From Opitutaceae bacterium (lineage in GTDB: Bacteria > Verrucomicrobiota > Verrucomicrobiia > Opitutales > Opitutaceae), in NCBI GenBank assembly GCA_016793535.1, contig JAEUHA010000166.1, positions 1 to 41,854 of the forward strand: a stretch of 41,854 bases of DNA, written 5' to 3'. The notes below the pieces were generated by a model that saw only the letters and a program-made list of their open reading frames with translations, searched no databases and was not told where the DNA came from. This document shows, piece after piece, positions 18,879 to 27,685 of the stretch. The position numbers were made by a program, and so were the translations under genes. How positions within the stretch are numbered: position 1 is the first letter of the stretch; every line of letters starts with the position of its first letter.

Positions 18879-20447
18879 CTAGCGGGGGGACGCCTTCTTG
18901 CCTTCGTTCTTCTTCTTTCCGCCCCCTTCGCCCGCACGGCCGGCGGCCGCGGTGGTGGCCCGGGCTTCCTGGGCCTTGAGCCAGGTTTCGTAGCCCTTGC
19001 CCCGGTTGCCGACGTACTGGTAAGTGTCGAAAATCGCCGCGTTGCCCAGCACCCGCGGGTCCTTTTCCTCCGCCAACATCGCCAGCATCCGGTTGCGCAT
19101 GTCCGCGAGGGTCTTCGCCTGCGTGATATCGGCGGCGAGATTCACGGTCCCCTCAGGGTCACGCCGCAAGTCGTAGAGCTCCTCGACCGCCCGTTTGCCG
19201 AGCGACAGGTCGTAGTAGTGCCCACCGAGGGCCTTGATCACTTCCTTCGTCGGACTGGGATCGACGTTGCCGAAATCCGTCTCCGGATTTCCCGCCGGCC
19301 ACCGGTCCGGATGAAAATTGTGCACGTAGAGGAAATCCTTCGTCCGCAGCGCCCGCACCGGATAACCGAGATCGTTCGGCCGCCCGATGTCATGGCGCTC
19401 CTTGCCGACCAGCATGGTGTCGCGCTGCTCAATCCAGCCCGACTGCCGCGAGCGCAGGATCCCCGCGAGGCTGCGGCCCGTCATCTGGGGGTGCGCCGCG
19501 ATGCCCGCGATCTCGAGGTAGGTCGGAGCGAGATCGCGCACGTTGATGAAATCCTCCACGACGCGTCCAGGCTGGATCATCTTGCCCCAGCGCATCGCGA
19601 GGGGCAGGCGGAAACCGTCCTCGTGGATCTGGCCCTTCACGTAGGGAAAGGGCATGCCGTGATCGGACGTGACGATCACGAGCGTGTTCTCGAGCTCGCC
19701 CGCGGCCTCGAGCAGCGCCAGCGCGCGGCCGATGTGCGCATCCGCCCACTCGACCTCGATGGCGTAGTCCGCGAGATCGCTCCGCACCGCCGGCGTATCC
19801 GGAAAATAGGACGGCACCTTGACCTCGGCGAGGTTCTTGCCGAGGCGCACGCCGGAGTTCAGTTCGTACGCCCGATGCGGCTCGTTGAATCCCATCCAGA
19901 AGGAGAAGGGTTTTCCCTTCGGCCGCTGCTGGAGGAACGCTTCGAAGTTCTTCGCGTAGTCGTTGCGCCCGATGCCCGCCGCCGGCGGGTTGCTGCGATG
20001 TTCGTCGAACGACGGGCCCGCGGGGTTGCGCGTACGCTTCGCGAGCGTCTTGAAATCACCGGGGCCCCACCCCTTGCCCGTGAGACCGACGGCATAGCCG
20101 GCCTTTTCCAGCAGGTCCGGGTAAACCTCGAAGTTCGCGGGAAAATAGCCGTTGTGCGACACCGCCTCCTCCAGCTGCCACGAATTGCGGCCGGTCAGGA
20201 TCGTCGCGCGACATGGACTGCATTTCGGATTCGATGTGAACGCGTGCTTGAACAGCACGCCCTCGCGCGCGACCCGGTCGAAGTTCGGCGTCTTCACCCA
20301 CGTCGAGCCGTACGCGCCGGCATGCTGCCAGCCCCAGTCGTCGAAGATGATGAAGAGGATGTTCGGCCGGGCCGTGTCGGCGGCGCGAAGCGGAGAGGCT
20401 GCGAGTGAGAGGAGGGCGAGCGTGAGGAGGGGCAGGAGGCGGAGCAT
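18879..20447 (-). CDS. Periplasmic type I sulfatase (second)
   Basis: This 522-residue sulfatase has a signal peptide (MLRLLPLLTLALLSLAASPL, cleavage near RAAD). The first metal-binding segment is RPNILFIIFDDWGWQHAGAY. The formylglycine motif is C76-S-P-C-R followed by ATILTG, the canonical form. The second active-site region is IVTSDHGMPFPYVKGQIHED. It belongs to the same superfamily as the gene at 3215-4756 but differs in the active-site consensus (CSPCR against CMPSR), so substrate specificity probably differs. The C-terminus is again a basic tail (GGGKKKNEGKKASPR). ATG 20447 was chosen for the signal peptide; the frame is open about 90 bases further. No dedicated formylglycine-generating enzyme was recognised nearby apart from the distant NirV-like gene, which is unlikely to serve it. 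Confidence 0.93.
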   Translation of the reverse strand: MLRLLPLLTLALLSLAASPLRAADTARPNILFIIFDDWGWQHAGAYGSTWVKTPNFDRVAREGVLFKHAFTSNPKCSPCRATILTGRNSWQLEEAVSHNGYFPANFEVYPDLLEKAGYAVGLTGKGWGPGDFKTLAKRTRNPAGPSFDEHRSNPPAAGIGRNDYAKNFEAFLQQRPKGKPFSFWMGFNEPHRAYELNSGVRLGKNLAEVKVPSYFPDTPAVRSDLADYAIEVEWADAHIGRALALLEAAGELENTLVIVTSDHGMPFPYVKGQIHEDGFRLPLAMRWGKMIQPGRVVEDFINVRDLAPTYLEIAGIAAHPQMTGRSLAGILRSRQSGWIEQRDTMLVGKERHDIGRPNDLGYPVRALRTKDFLYVHNFHPDRWPAGNPETDFGNVDPSPTKEVIKALGGHYYDLSLGKRAVEELYDLRRDPEGTVNLAADITQAKTLADMRNRMLAMLAEEKDPRVLGNAAIFDTYQYVGNRGKGYETWLKAQEARATTAAAGRAGEGGGKKKNEGKKASPR

Positions 20448-20537
20448 GGGGATAACGGGCAAGCGATGAGATGGCCTGGGAGCGTGGGAACGCAATGGTC
20501 GTTCGGTCGAATTCAAGGCACTTTGTTCGAGGCGCCA

Positions 20538-20674
20538 CAAGCTCCTGAAGCTAACCGCGGATCACGCGGATTTCGCGGATATGAGTAGCATCCGCGCCTG
20601 CCGCGATCTCCGCGGTCAATCGGCTTGGGCGGCAGTCAGTGACTATAGCACAAAAGCAAAGTCCTCCTGGTATT
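20538..20674. repeat. Dispersed 9-nt-periodic hairpin element, copy B
   Basis: The left arm has three 9-nt units at 20556-20582 (CGCGGATCA, CGCGGATTT, CGCGGATAT). The right arm has three inverted units at 20590-20616 (ATCCGCGCC, TGCCGCGAT, CTCCGCGGT), with a 7-nt loop. The same tail as copy A follows, with identical blocks at 20623-20633 and 20653-20664. It lies in the 410-base gap between the sulfatase and groEL genes. Apart from this and the next repeat, I see no gene in that gap. Confidence 0.85.
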
Positions 20675-20683
20675 CGAAGAGGA

Positions 20684-20754
20684 CCCAGAGAACGCAGAGA
20701 TCTGCACCGAGCCGGACAGAATGGGCCCACGGAACACACGGACGACACGGAAGA
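20684..20754. repeat. 9-nt-periodic arms, CAGAGA and CACGGA classes
   Basis: Directly after copy B lie two 9-nt units at 20684-20701 (CCCAGAGAA, CGCAGAGAT), and then three at 20728-20754 (CACGGAACA, CACGGACGA, CACGGAAGA). No clear inverted right arm follows either, so these look like half elements or decayed copies. Together with copy B they make a composite of three subfamilies in about 200 bases. Confidence 0.7.
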
Positions 20755-20857
20755 AAATCCACGTTCGGTATGCTCCGTCGGTTGCGAGGGTCACCGGCTC
20801 GGATGATTGAAGCTGCGCCAACCGCTGGGTTCTCCGCGCCCGCCGTTAGACTTCGGG

Positions 20858-22477
20858 CTACATCATGTCGGCAGGCTCCGGCGCCTTCGCTTTTTTCTCC
20901 TCGGGCCAGGACGCGATCATGCATTCCGTCGTGAGCGCGAGCCCGGCGATGGACGCCGCATTCTGCAGCGCCGTACGCGTCACCTTGCACGGATCGAGCA
21001 CGCCCATCTGCACGAGGTCGCCGTACTGGTTCGTGAGCGCGTTGAAACCGAAGTTCCCCGCTCCTTCCGCCACGCGGTTCAGCACCACGGACGGATCCGC
21101 GCCCGCATTGGCGGCGATCTGCCGCAGCGGCTCCTCCAGCGCCCGGAGCACGATCTTGATGCCGGCCTCCTGGTCGGGATTCTCGCCCTTCAGGTTGGCC
21201 AGCTGGCCGCGGGCCCGGACCAGTGCCACGCCGCCCCCGGGCAGCACGCCTTCGTCGACGGCCGCGCGCGTGGCGTGCATCGCATCCTCCACCCGCGCCT
21301 TCTTCTCCTTCATCTCCATTTCGGTGGCCGCTCCCACTTGCACGACCGCCACGCCGCCGGCGAGCTTGGCCAGCCGCTCCTGCAGTTTCTCGCGGTCATA
21401 GTCCGACGTGGTTTCGTCGATCTGATGGCGTAGCTGACGGACCCGGCCCTGGATCTCGGACGACTTGCCGCCGCCTTCGATCAGCGTCGTCGTCTCGCGG
21501 TCGATCTTGATCACTTTCGCCCGGCCCAGGTCGGCCAGCGTGACGCTCTCGAGTTTGACGCCGAGATCCTCCGTCAGGCAGCGGGCGCCGGTGAGGATCG
21601 CAATGTCCTCGAGCATCGCCTTGCGGCGGTCGCCAAAGCCCGGCGCCTTCACCGCGCAGACGTTGAGCGTGCCGCGAATCTTGTTCACCACGAGGGCGGC
21701 GAGCGCCTCGCCCTCGACTTCCTCCGCGATGATCAGCAGCGGCCGGCCGCTCTTGGCGCACTGTTGCAGCAGCGGCAGCAGCTCCGGCAGGCTCGCGATC
21801 CGCTTCTCGTGCACCAAGACGTAGGCATCCGCGAGCACGACCTCCATGCTTTCCGCCTCGGTGACGAAGTACGGCGAGAGGTAGCCCTTGTCGAACTGCA
21901 TGCCCTCAACGACCTCGAGCGTGGTCTCGATCGACTTCGCTTCCTCGACCGTGATCGTGCCGTCCTTGCCGACCTTTTCCATCGCGTTGGCGATGACCTC
22001 GCCGATGGCGCGGTCGGAGTTCGCCGAAATGGTGGCGACCTGCGCGATTTCCGTCCGCGACGCACACGGCCGCGCGAGCTTCTTCAATTCGCCGACGATC
22101 GCCTCGACCGCGAGATCGATGCCCCGTTTGAGATCCATCGGGTTCATGCCGGCGACGACGTACTTCATGCCCTCGACCGCAATTCCCTGGGCCAGGATCG
22201 TGGCCGTCGACGTGCCGTCACCGGCCACGTCGGAGGTTTTCGTCGCGACCTCGCGCACAATCTGCGCGCCCATGTTCTCAAAGTGATCGCGCAGCTCGAC
22301 CTCCTTGGCGACGATCACCCCGGAGTTGATGATGACGGGCGAGCCAAACGAACGCTCGAGCACCACGGTCCGGGCCTTGGGTCCGAGGGTGACCCGCACG
22401 GCCTGGGCCAGCACGTTGATTCCGGCCAGCAGCTTTGCATGCGCCTCGTCGCGGAAGATGATTTGTTTTGCAGGCAT
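20858..22477 (-). CDS. groEL: GroEL-type chaperonin paralogue
   Basis: This 539-residue chaperonin is full length compared with the roughly 548 residues of E. coli GroEL. ATP-site motifs are present: [19 protein letters not shown] near the N-terminus, [14 protein letters not shown], and the conserved [20 protein letters not shown]. The usual GGM-rich flexible tail is missing; the protein ends in KAPEPADMM. No groES gene is adjacent, and no CIRCE heat-shock operator is visible upstream. This suggests an additional GroEL with a specialised client or stress role rather than the housekeeping copy. ATG 22477 begins the family-typical MPAKQIIF. A universal stress protein gene lies 159 bases upstream on the same strand. 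Confidence 0.93.
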   Translation of the reverse strand: MPAKQIIFRDEAHAKLLAGINVLAQAVRVTLGPKARTVVLERSFGSPVIINSGVIVAKEVELRDHFENMGAQIVREVATKTSDVAGDGTSTATILAQGIAVEGMKYVVAGMNPMDLKRGIDLAVEAIVGELKKLARPCASRTEIAQVATISANSDRAIGEVIANAMEKVGKDGTITVEEAKSIETTLEVVEGMQFDKGYLSPYFVTEAESMEVVLADAYVLVHEKRIASLPELLPLLQQCAKSGRPLLIIAEEVEGEALAALVVNKIRGTLNVCAVKAPGFGDRRKAMLEDIAILTGARCLTEDLGVKLESVTLADLGRAKVIKIDRETTTLIEGGGKSSEIQGRVRQLRHQIDETTSDYDREKLQERLAKLAGGVAVVQVGAATEMEMKEKKARVEDAMHATRAAVDEGVLPGGGVALVRARGQLANLKGENPDQEAGIKIVLRALEEPLRQIAANAGADPSVVLNRVAEGAGNFGFNALTNQYGDLVQMGVLDPCKVTRTALQNAASIAGLALTTECMIASWPEEKKAKAPEPADMM

Positions 22478-22636
22478 GGGAGCGAGGGGTGAACGACGGA
22501 CCTCCGTCGCGGCCAATCTAGCCCAGGACCCGGCGCCCGCTCCGCGGTGTTTGCCATTTACGTCGCAGAATTTGCATCCGTCGCGCCGTCGCGCGTCCGC
22601 GTATTCCCCGCGCTCCATGCCGGCCCGCGCCGACGA

Positions 22637-23092
22637 CTACGTGCGGGACTTGGCCTTCGCCGGAGCCGGCACGACGAGCACCGGACACGGGGCATGCTTG
22701 AGCACGCCGTTGGCCGTGCTGCCGACCACGAGATTGTAGACCGCTCCGTGGCCATGGGAACCGAGGACGATGACGTCCGCCTTCAGCCGCTTCGCGTGCG
22801 CCAGCACCTGTGCAACCGGAAAGCCCTGCTCGCACACCGTGTCGACCTTCAGCCCCCGGAGCGTCGGGCTTTTCTGGATCCGGTGCAGATGGCGGCGGCC
22901 GATGTGCTCGAGCTCGGAACTCAGCTGCAGCGCCTCGCCCACGAGCGGAGCCAGGTCCGTGACGACGGCCGGCGGCTGCACCACGTGCAACAACACCAGC
23001 CGGGCCTTGGTCAGGCGCGCCAGCCGCGCCGCCTCGGCCAGAACGTAGCGGCTGACTTTCGAAAAATCGACGGGGACGAGGATGGTCTTCAT
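22637..23092 (-). CDS. Universal stress protein, UspA family
   Basis: This 151-residue single Usp domain begins MKTILVPVDFSKVSRYVLAE, with the conserved Asp in VPVDFS. The nucleotide-binding motif is complete: GSHGHG, nine residues, then GST (GSHGHGAVYNLVVGSTANGV). It should therefore be an ATP-binding class member. The ending APCPVLVVP is typical. It lies between a GroEL paralogue and an MgtC/DUF4010 protein, all on the minus strand. That grouping suggests a stress module, although gaps of about 140-160 bases leave room for separate promoters. The leader before the ATG (CCCCCTCCCCACC) is pyrimidine-rich with no Shine-Dalgarno sequence. Confidence 0.93.
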   Translation of the reverse strand: MKTILVPVDFSKVSRYVLAEAARLARLTKARLVLLHVVQPPAVVTDLAPLVGEALQLSSELEHIGRRHLHRIQKSPTLRGLKVDTVCEQGFPVAQVLAHAKRLKADVIVLGSHGHGAVYNLVVGSTANGVLKHAPCPVLVVPAPAKAKSRT

Positions 23093-23234
23093 GGTGGGGA
23101 GGGGGTGAACGGAGCGGGTTTCTCTGGCGCCCTGACCGGCGCAACCCTAGCCGATCGCACGCTGGCACGCTAGGCGTTACTTGCGTTCCGCTGGGCGAAA
23201 ATTGGGTTGGTCCCGACTCCGCGCGCGCCGCGGC

Positions 23235-24467
23235 TCAACCCACCCAGAGCAGTCCACCCCCGACCGCCGCCGCGATGCCAAAGCCGAGCGCCACGCGCCG
23301 GAGCAGTCCCCGGTCACCCAGCATCACGACGACGCCGGTCTTGAACGCGAGGTTGGCCACCGCTGCGACCAGGATGAGGCGCCAGCCCGTGGCCGGCGAA
23401 ACCTGCTCCGTGCTGACCAGCTGGGTGATCGAAAGGGTGATCGCGTCCATGTCGGTCAGGCCGGAGAGAACCGCCGCCAGGTAGAGTCCGCGATCACCAA
23501 ACGCCGCGTTCGCCGCCGCGACGGCCAGCAGCACGACGGCGTACAGCAGGCCGAAGAGCAGCGCGGAACGCAGTTCGGTGGGATTGCCCTGCTCCGGCAG
23601 CGCACCCGCCCGGCCGTCCGGCGCGCGCAGCTGGCTCCAGCCGAGCAGGACCAGGACGAGGAACATCGCCAGCAACGGCAGCAGCGCCGTGCGCAGGAAC
23701 GTGGGGGCGGTCGCACCGATCAGGATGCCCACGCGCAGAAACACGATCGCGGAAGCGACGAGAATCACGAAGGCGGAGAGTTCCGCGGCACCCGGCGCCT
23801 GGGCGCTGCGGCGCGCGACGCTCACGGTCGTCGCCGTGCTGGAAATCAATCCCCCCAGCACGCCGGCGGCCCACGCACCGGCCCGCACGCCCAGCAGCTT
23901 GTAGGCCACGTATCCGGTCAGGCTGATACCGACGATCAGCACGACCATGAGCCAGATCCGGAACGGGTTCAGCACCTCGTAGGGTCCGAAGTAACGGTCC
24001 GGGAGCACCGGCAGCACGACCAGCGAGATCAGGGCGAACTGCATCACCGCGGTGAAGTCGCGGTCACCGATCTTCGCCGCAAGCGAGTGCAGCTGCGGCT
24101 TGAGGTGCAACAGGACCGCGACCGCGCCGCAGATCGCGATCGCGACCGCCATCTCCCCGACCATCAGGTATACGCCGATCGAATACATGACCAGCATGGT
24201 GACCTCCGTCGTCACCCCCGGATGTTCCCCGCCGCCGCGCAACAAGGGCAGGTTTCCGCCCACGATGACAAGGGCCAGTGCAGTCAGGCCGCCCGCGACG
24301 ATCCAGCCACCGTAGGATTCCGCGAGCAGGCCGCAGAGCGCGCCCAGGACTGTCACCAGGGGAAAGGTCCGGAATCCCGCCAGGCGCGCGTCCGTTCGCT
24401 CCCGCTGCAGTCCGATCAGCAGGCCCAGCCCCAGCGCGATGCCTAGACGGCCAAAGGTCTCGATCAT
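23235..24467 (-). CDS. MgtC/SapB-DUF4010 family membrane protein
   Basis: This 410-residue polytopic membrane protein has an N-terminal MgtC/SapB-like domain at about 1-135, with LGIALGLGLLIGLQRERTDA and FPLVTVLGALCGLLAESYGG as landmarks. A DUF4010-like C-terminal half follows, including GLISSTATTVSVARRSAQ and VLSGLTDMDAITLSITQL. About eleven to twelve hydrophobic segments are visible. MgtC-domain proteins have been linked to magnesium limitation, pH and modulation of the F-type ATPase; the role of the fused DUF4010 form is not established. It shares strand with usp and groEL downstream. Family assignment is solid; function is open. Confidence 0.87.
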   Translation of the reverse strand: MIETFGRLGIALGLGLLIGLQRERTDARLAGFRTFPLVTVLGALCGLLAESYGGWIVAGGLTALALVIVGGNLPLLRGGGEHPGVTTEVTMLVMYSIGVYLMVGEMAVAIAICGAVAVLLHLKPQLHSLAAKIGDRDFTAVMQFALISLVVLPVLPDRYFGPYEVLNPFRIWLMVVLIVGISLTGYVAYKLLGVRAGAWAAGVLGGLISSTATTVSVARRSAQAPGAAELSAFVILVASAIVFLRVGILIGATAPTFLRTALLPLLAMFLVLVLLGWSQLRAPDGRAGALPEQGNPTELRSALLFGLLYAVVLLAVAAANAAFGDRGLYLAAVLSGLTDMDAITLSITQLVSTEQVSPATGWRLILVAAVANLAFKTGVVVMLGDRGLLRRVALGFGIAAAVGGGLLWVG

Positions 24468-24483
24468 TGGCGGATGGAGAAGA

Positions 24484-24593
24484 AGTTGAAAGTTGAGAGA
24501 CGAACCAGCCCGTTGCCCGAGTCCGAATTCGATGGCGATGAAGGGCGCCTACCGAGGCTTGGACGCTCAACTCTCAACCCTCAACTCTCAACT
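24484..24593. repeat. 7-nt-periodic inverted repeat (AGTTGAA/CTCAACT)
   Basis: Two 7-nt units at 24484-24497 (AGTTGAA, AGTTGAG) face four inverted units at 24566-24593 (CTCAACT, CTCAACC, CTCAACT, CTCAACT). The centre is about 68 nt and holds no recognised gene. The geometry is that of the 9-nt elements but with a shorter unit. The right arm contains the TGA stop (24588-24590) of the copper ATPase gene. Confidence 0.82.
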
Positions 24594-26954
24594 GCCCACC
24601 CGATCCGCCCGCCGCATGCCGCCGACGACGATCGCGAGCGTCAGGAGGGAATTGATCGGCATCAACGCCGCCGCGACGAGCGGGTTCATCCGGCCCGCGA
24701 CCGCCAGTCCGACGGCGAGCAGGTTGTACGCGACCGAGAACACCAGCACCGCCACCTGGGTGCGTCGACGGATCGCGTTGACCTCGAACAAAGCCCGGAT
24801 GCCGCCGATCCCCCGGCCGAGGTAGTAAAAGTCCGCCTTCCGCTCCAGCACGCCGCGATGGATGACCGGCGTCCCCCGGCACAACGCGCGATCGAAGGCC
24901 AGGCTGTCGTTCACGCCATCGCCCAGCATCAGCGCGTCGCCGGCGCCCTCCCGTTCGAGCCAGTCGGCCTTCGCCTGCGGCGACAGGTCGCCCCGCGCGC
25001 GGTCGGGCGGGAGTCCGAGTTCGCCGGCCAGCTTGGTCACCTTCGTCGCCCGATCGCCGCTCAAGATGTACGTCGCAAAGCCGCGCTGCGCCAGCATGGC
25101 CAGCTCGCTCCTCGCGTCGGGCCGGGCCGTATCCAGAAAATGGAACCGGGCCCGCTCCACGCCGGCGCAGGCCAGGACGGTGCCGTCCCCACCCGTCGCG
25201 TTTCGCCACCCGGCCCGGCCGAGCGACCAGGGGCCGATCTCGACGCCGTCACCGGGAGACTCGCGCAGCTCACCGTCCGGGGAATCGTCCCCGGCACCGG
25301 TGGCCAGGAGATTTTCCAGCAGGCACTGGCTGACGGGATGCGGATTGTCGCGCACCATGGCCAGCAGCGCGGAACGCGCCGTCGCGTCGAGGGCGTCGAG
25401 CGACTCCGGGTTCCGCAACACCGGGGTCTCGAGCGTAAGGGTGCCGGTCTTGTCGAAAACCAGCTTCCGCACGCGCGCCAGCTTGGTCCAAAGGTCGGAT
25501 TCGCGCACGAAGACGCCGCGGCGGCGCAGGGCCACCGTGGCGATCTCGTCGGTCAGTGGAAACGCGAGGGCCACGGCACAGGGACACGACACGACCAGCA
25601 CGGCGGTGACGACCGCCCACGTGCGCAGCGCATCGCCGGACGCGAGCCACCAGCCGACACCCGAAAGCAGCGCGATCGCCAGGATGCCCACGAGATACCC
25701 GCGCACGATGCGCTCCAGCAGGAGGTGCCGCTCGCCGACGCGCTCCTGCGTTTCCATAAGCCGCGCCAGCAGTGAGTCGCCCCAGGCCTGCTGCGTGCGG
25801 AACGTCACCTCGGTGCGACCGATATTCACCGCGCCCGCCGGCACGCGCTGGCCGAGGCGGAAGATCCGCGGCTCCGCCTCGCCGTTGATCGACGCAAGTG
25901 AAACGGTGGCCTCCGGCGACTCCAGGCGCGACTCGACCGGCAGGGTCTGGCCCACCACCACGCACAGCGTCTGCCCCGCGACCACCTGCTCGGGCGGCAG
26001 GGTCGTGCCATCCGCCAGGCGCAGGCGCTGCATCTGCGGCTGCCGGCTGAGGAGACGGCGGCGATTGCGCTCGACCGCCGCCACCTGGGCCCAGCGGCCG
26101 ACGAGCATCAGGAGGATGAACGTCGAGACGAAGTCGAAGTAGACGAAGTGCTCCTCCGCCGCGAGCCAGCCATACAACGAGCCGGCGTACGCCCCGACGA
26201 TCCCGATCGCGATGGGCAGGTCGATATGCATCGCGCGCTCGCGCAACGCGCGCACCGCCCGGCCCAGGAAATAGGTGCCGCCGACCAGGAAGCTGAGCGT
26301 GCCGAACGCGGCGTTGAGCAGCGCGAAAAGGCCCGCCCACTCGTAGGTCGACTCCATGCCGAAGTAGACCGGGAGCGAAAACAGCATGACGTTCATCGCG
26401 AACGCCGCACAGAGTCCGATGCGCTTCACCAACCCGCGCGTCTCGCCGTCCGCCGTCACCTCCCCCGCCGGCCCCGCCAGATAGCCGAACGCCTGCAGCT
26501 TGCGGGCGAAGGCCTCCGCGGAAAACTCCCCGCGCACCCAGCGCAGCCGCATCGTGCCGTACTGCGCGTTCACGTTCACGTCGCGCGCGCCGGGCTGCTG
26601 CAGGAAGATCCGCTCGATCAGCCAGACGCAGCCGGCGCAGGAAATCCCCTGCACCCCGAGCGTGAGCGACGGAACGCGTTCCGCGGTCGCCTCGGCCTGA
26701 GCCTGGGCCGCCGCGAGCCAGCCGTAGTCACGAGCCTGGAAAACCGCGGCGTCCGCCGGCGTGGTGATCTCGTCCTTGATCCGATAGTACCCCGCCAGCC
26801 CGTGCTCATGCACGAGCCGGTGCACGTAGCTGCAGCCCGCGCAGCAGAATCCGCTGGCCCGGCTGCGGGCGTCAGGCAGGGCGCTGCCACAGTGCCGGCA
26901 GACGGGCTTGGCTGCCGGGGCGACCGGAGGAGACGCGAGGACTACGGTGCTCAT
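24588..26954 (-). CDS. ccoI: Copper-exporting P-type ATPase for cbb3 oxidase assembly (CcoI/FixI type)
   Basis: This 788-residue P1B-type ATPase begins with a cysteine-rich N-terminal segment (CRHCG at 19-23, FCCAGC at 37-41). A heavy-metal-binding domain follows with GISCAGC at 103-109. Eight membrane helices are expected. Other landmarks are the actuator loop motif INGEAEP near 356, the CPC metal site at 457-459 (VVSCPCAVALAF), the phosphorylated Asp501 in DKTGTLT, and the hinge GDGVND at 678-683. The HP motif is DNPHP (536-540). CcoI loads copper into the periplasmic side for the CuB centre of cbb3 oxidase. The gene starts 2 bases after the SafE-like stop, so the two are coupled. Its stop codon lies in a repeat arm, so the extreme C-terminus may have been altered by that insertion. 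Confidence 0.94.
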   Translation of the reverse strand: MSTVVLASPPVAPAAKPVCRHCGSALPDARSRASGFCCAGCSYVHRLVHEHGLAGYYRIKDEITTPADAAVFQARDYGWLAAAQAQAEATAERVPSLTLGVQGISCAGCVWLIERIFLQQPGARDVNVNAQYGTMRLRWVRGEFSAEAFARKLQAFGYLAGPAGEVTADGETRGLVKRIGLCAAFAMNVMLFSLPVYFGMESTYEWAGLFALLNAAFGTLSFLVGGTYFLGRAVRALRERAMHIDLPIAIGIVGAYAGSLYGWLAAEEHFVYFDFVSTFILLMLVGRWAQVAAVERNRRRLLSRQPQMQRLRLADGTTLPPEQVVAGQTLCVVVGQTLPVESRLESPEATVSLASINGEAEPRIFRLGQRVPAGAVNIGRTEVTFRTQQAWGDSLLARLMETQERVGERHLLLERIVRGYLVGILAIALLSGVGWWLASGDALRTWAVVTAVLVVSCPCAVALAFPLTDEIATVALRRRGVFVRESDLWTKLARVRKLVFDKTGTLTLETPVLRNPESLDALDATARSALLAMVRDNPHPVSQCLLENLLATGAGDDSPDGELRESPGDGVEIGPWSLGRAGWRNATGGDGTVLACAGVERARFHFLDTARPDARSELAMLAQRGFATYILSGDRATKVTKLAGELGLPPDRARGDLSPQAKADWLEREGAGDALMLGDGVNDSLAFDRALCRGTPVIHRGVLERKADFYYLGRGIGGIRALFEVNAIRRRTQVAVLVFSVAYNLLAVGLAVAGRMNPLVAAALMPINSLLTLAIVVGGMRRADRVGS

Positions 26955-26955
26955 G

Positions 26956-27651
26956 TCAGAAACAGATGAAGCTCGACGGATCCGGTCCGGGGAAACCGAG
27001 CGTGGCCCGGAGGCGCCAGCCGATCACCAGCGCGGTGCTGCAACCGAGGACAATCCGCGTGCGGTCGAGCCACAGCGGGGAGAGTCTCTGCCGGACCCAC
27101 TGGAACTGCGTCTGCGCGAGCCACAGCAGCGGCACCGTGCCGAGCCCGAAGGCCAGCATGAACTCGACGCCGCGCAGCGCCGAGCCCGACAGCAGCGCGA
27201 GCGCCACGAGAAAGTACAGCGGTCCGCACGGCAGCAGCGGCGTCGCCAGCCCGAGCGCCGCGGCCGCCTGCACCCGCGACCGTCCGCGCAGCCAGGCCTG
27301 CAGCCGCCAGGTGAGCCGGCCGAGAACCGCGAGCTTCGGCAGCCGCCGGTCGAGGCGGAAGGCGAGGCCGATGAAGAACACGACCATCACCCAGGGCAGC
27401 CAGCGCAGCGCCGACTCCGTGAGCCAGGTGAGCGGCAGGCGCCCGAGCCCGCCGGCGACCCCGCCGAGCACCGCGTATCCGGTCAGCCGTGACACGTGAT
27501 ACGTGGTGCTGACCGTGTGCACGTCGGCGCGATCCCCCTTCACCGGCATCAGCCCGCAGGCGAGCGGACCACACATGCCGGCGCAGTGCAGGCTCGTGAC
27601 GAGTCCGGCCACGAACGCGGCGGCGGGGGAGTTGACGGCGGCGAATTCCAT
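26956..27651 (-). CDS. SafE/DsbD_2-type membrane protein of the cbb3 locus
   Basis: This 231-residue membrane protein has about six helices. Two conserved cysteine motifs mark it as a SafE/UreH-like (DsbD_2) member: SLHCAGMCGP near residue 20 and TPLLPCGPLY near residue 138. Such genes commonly sit beside ccoI in cbb3 clusters, and a role in copper or thiol handling is generally assumed but not settled. Its stop lies one base before the ccoI start (TGA, C, ATG on the minus strand), which indicates translational coupling. A hairpin repeat separates it from the upstream small gene. The C-terminus is short and hydrophobic (SSFICF). Confidence 0.87.
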   Translation of the reverse strand: MEFAAVNSPAAAFVAGLVTSLHCAGMCGPLACGLMPVKGDRADVHTVSTTYHVSRLTGYAVLGGVAGGLGRLPLTWLTESALRWLPWVMVVFFIGLAFRLDRRLPKLAVLGRLTWRLQAWLRGRSRVQAAAALGLATPLLPCGPLYFLVALALLSGSALRGVEFMLAFGLGTVPLLWLAQTQFQWVRQRLSPLWLDRTRIVLGCSTALVIGWRLRATLGFPGPDPSSFICF

Positions 27652-27685
27652 GTGCGTCAGCCGTTCAAACCGGAGAGAGGTAAAC

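Noticed and set aside
17907..20408. An 833-codon open frame on the plus strand crossing the protease-sulfatase boundary
   Set aside because: It is antisense to two well-supported genes and has no recognisable domain or signal peptide.
22478..22636. Search for a CIRCE or similar heat-shock operator upstream of the groEL paralogue
   Set aside because: No TTAGCACTC-N9-GAGTGCTAA-like inverted repeat was seen.
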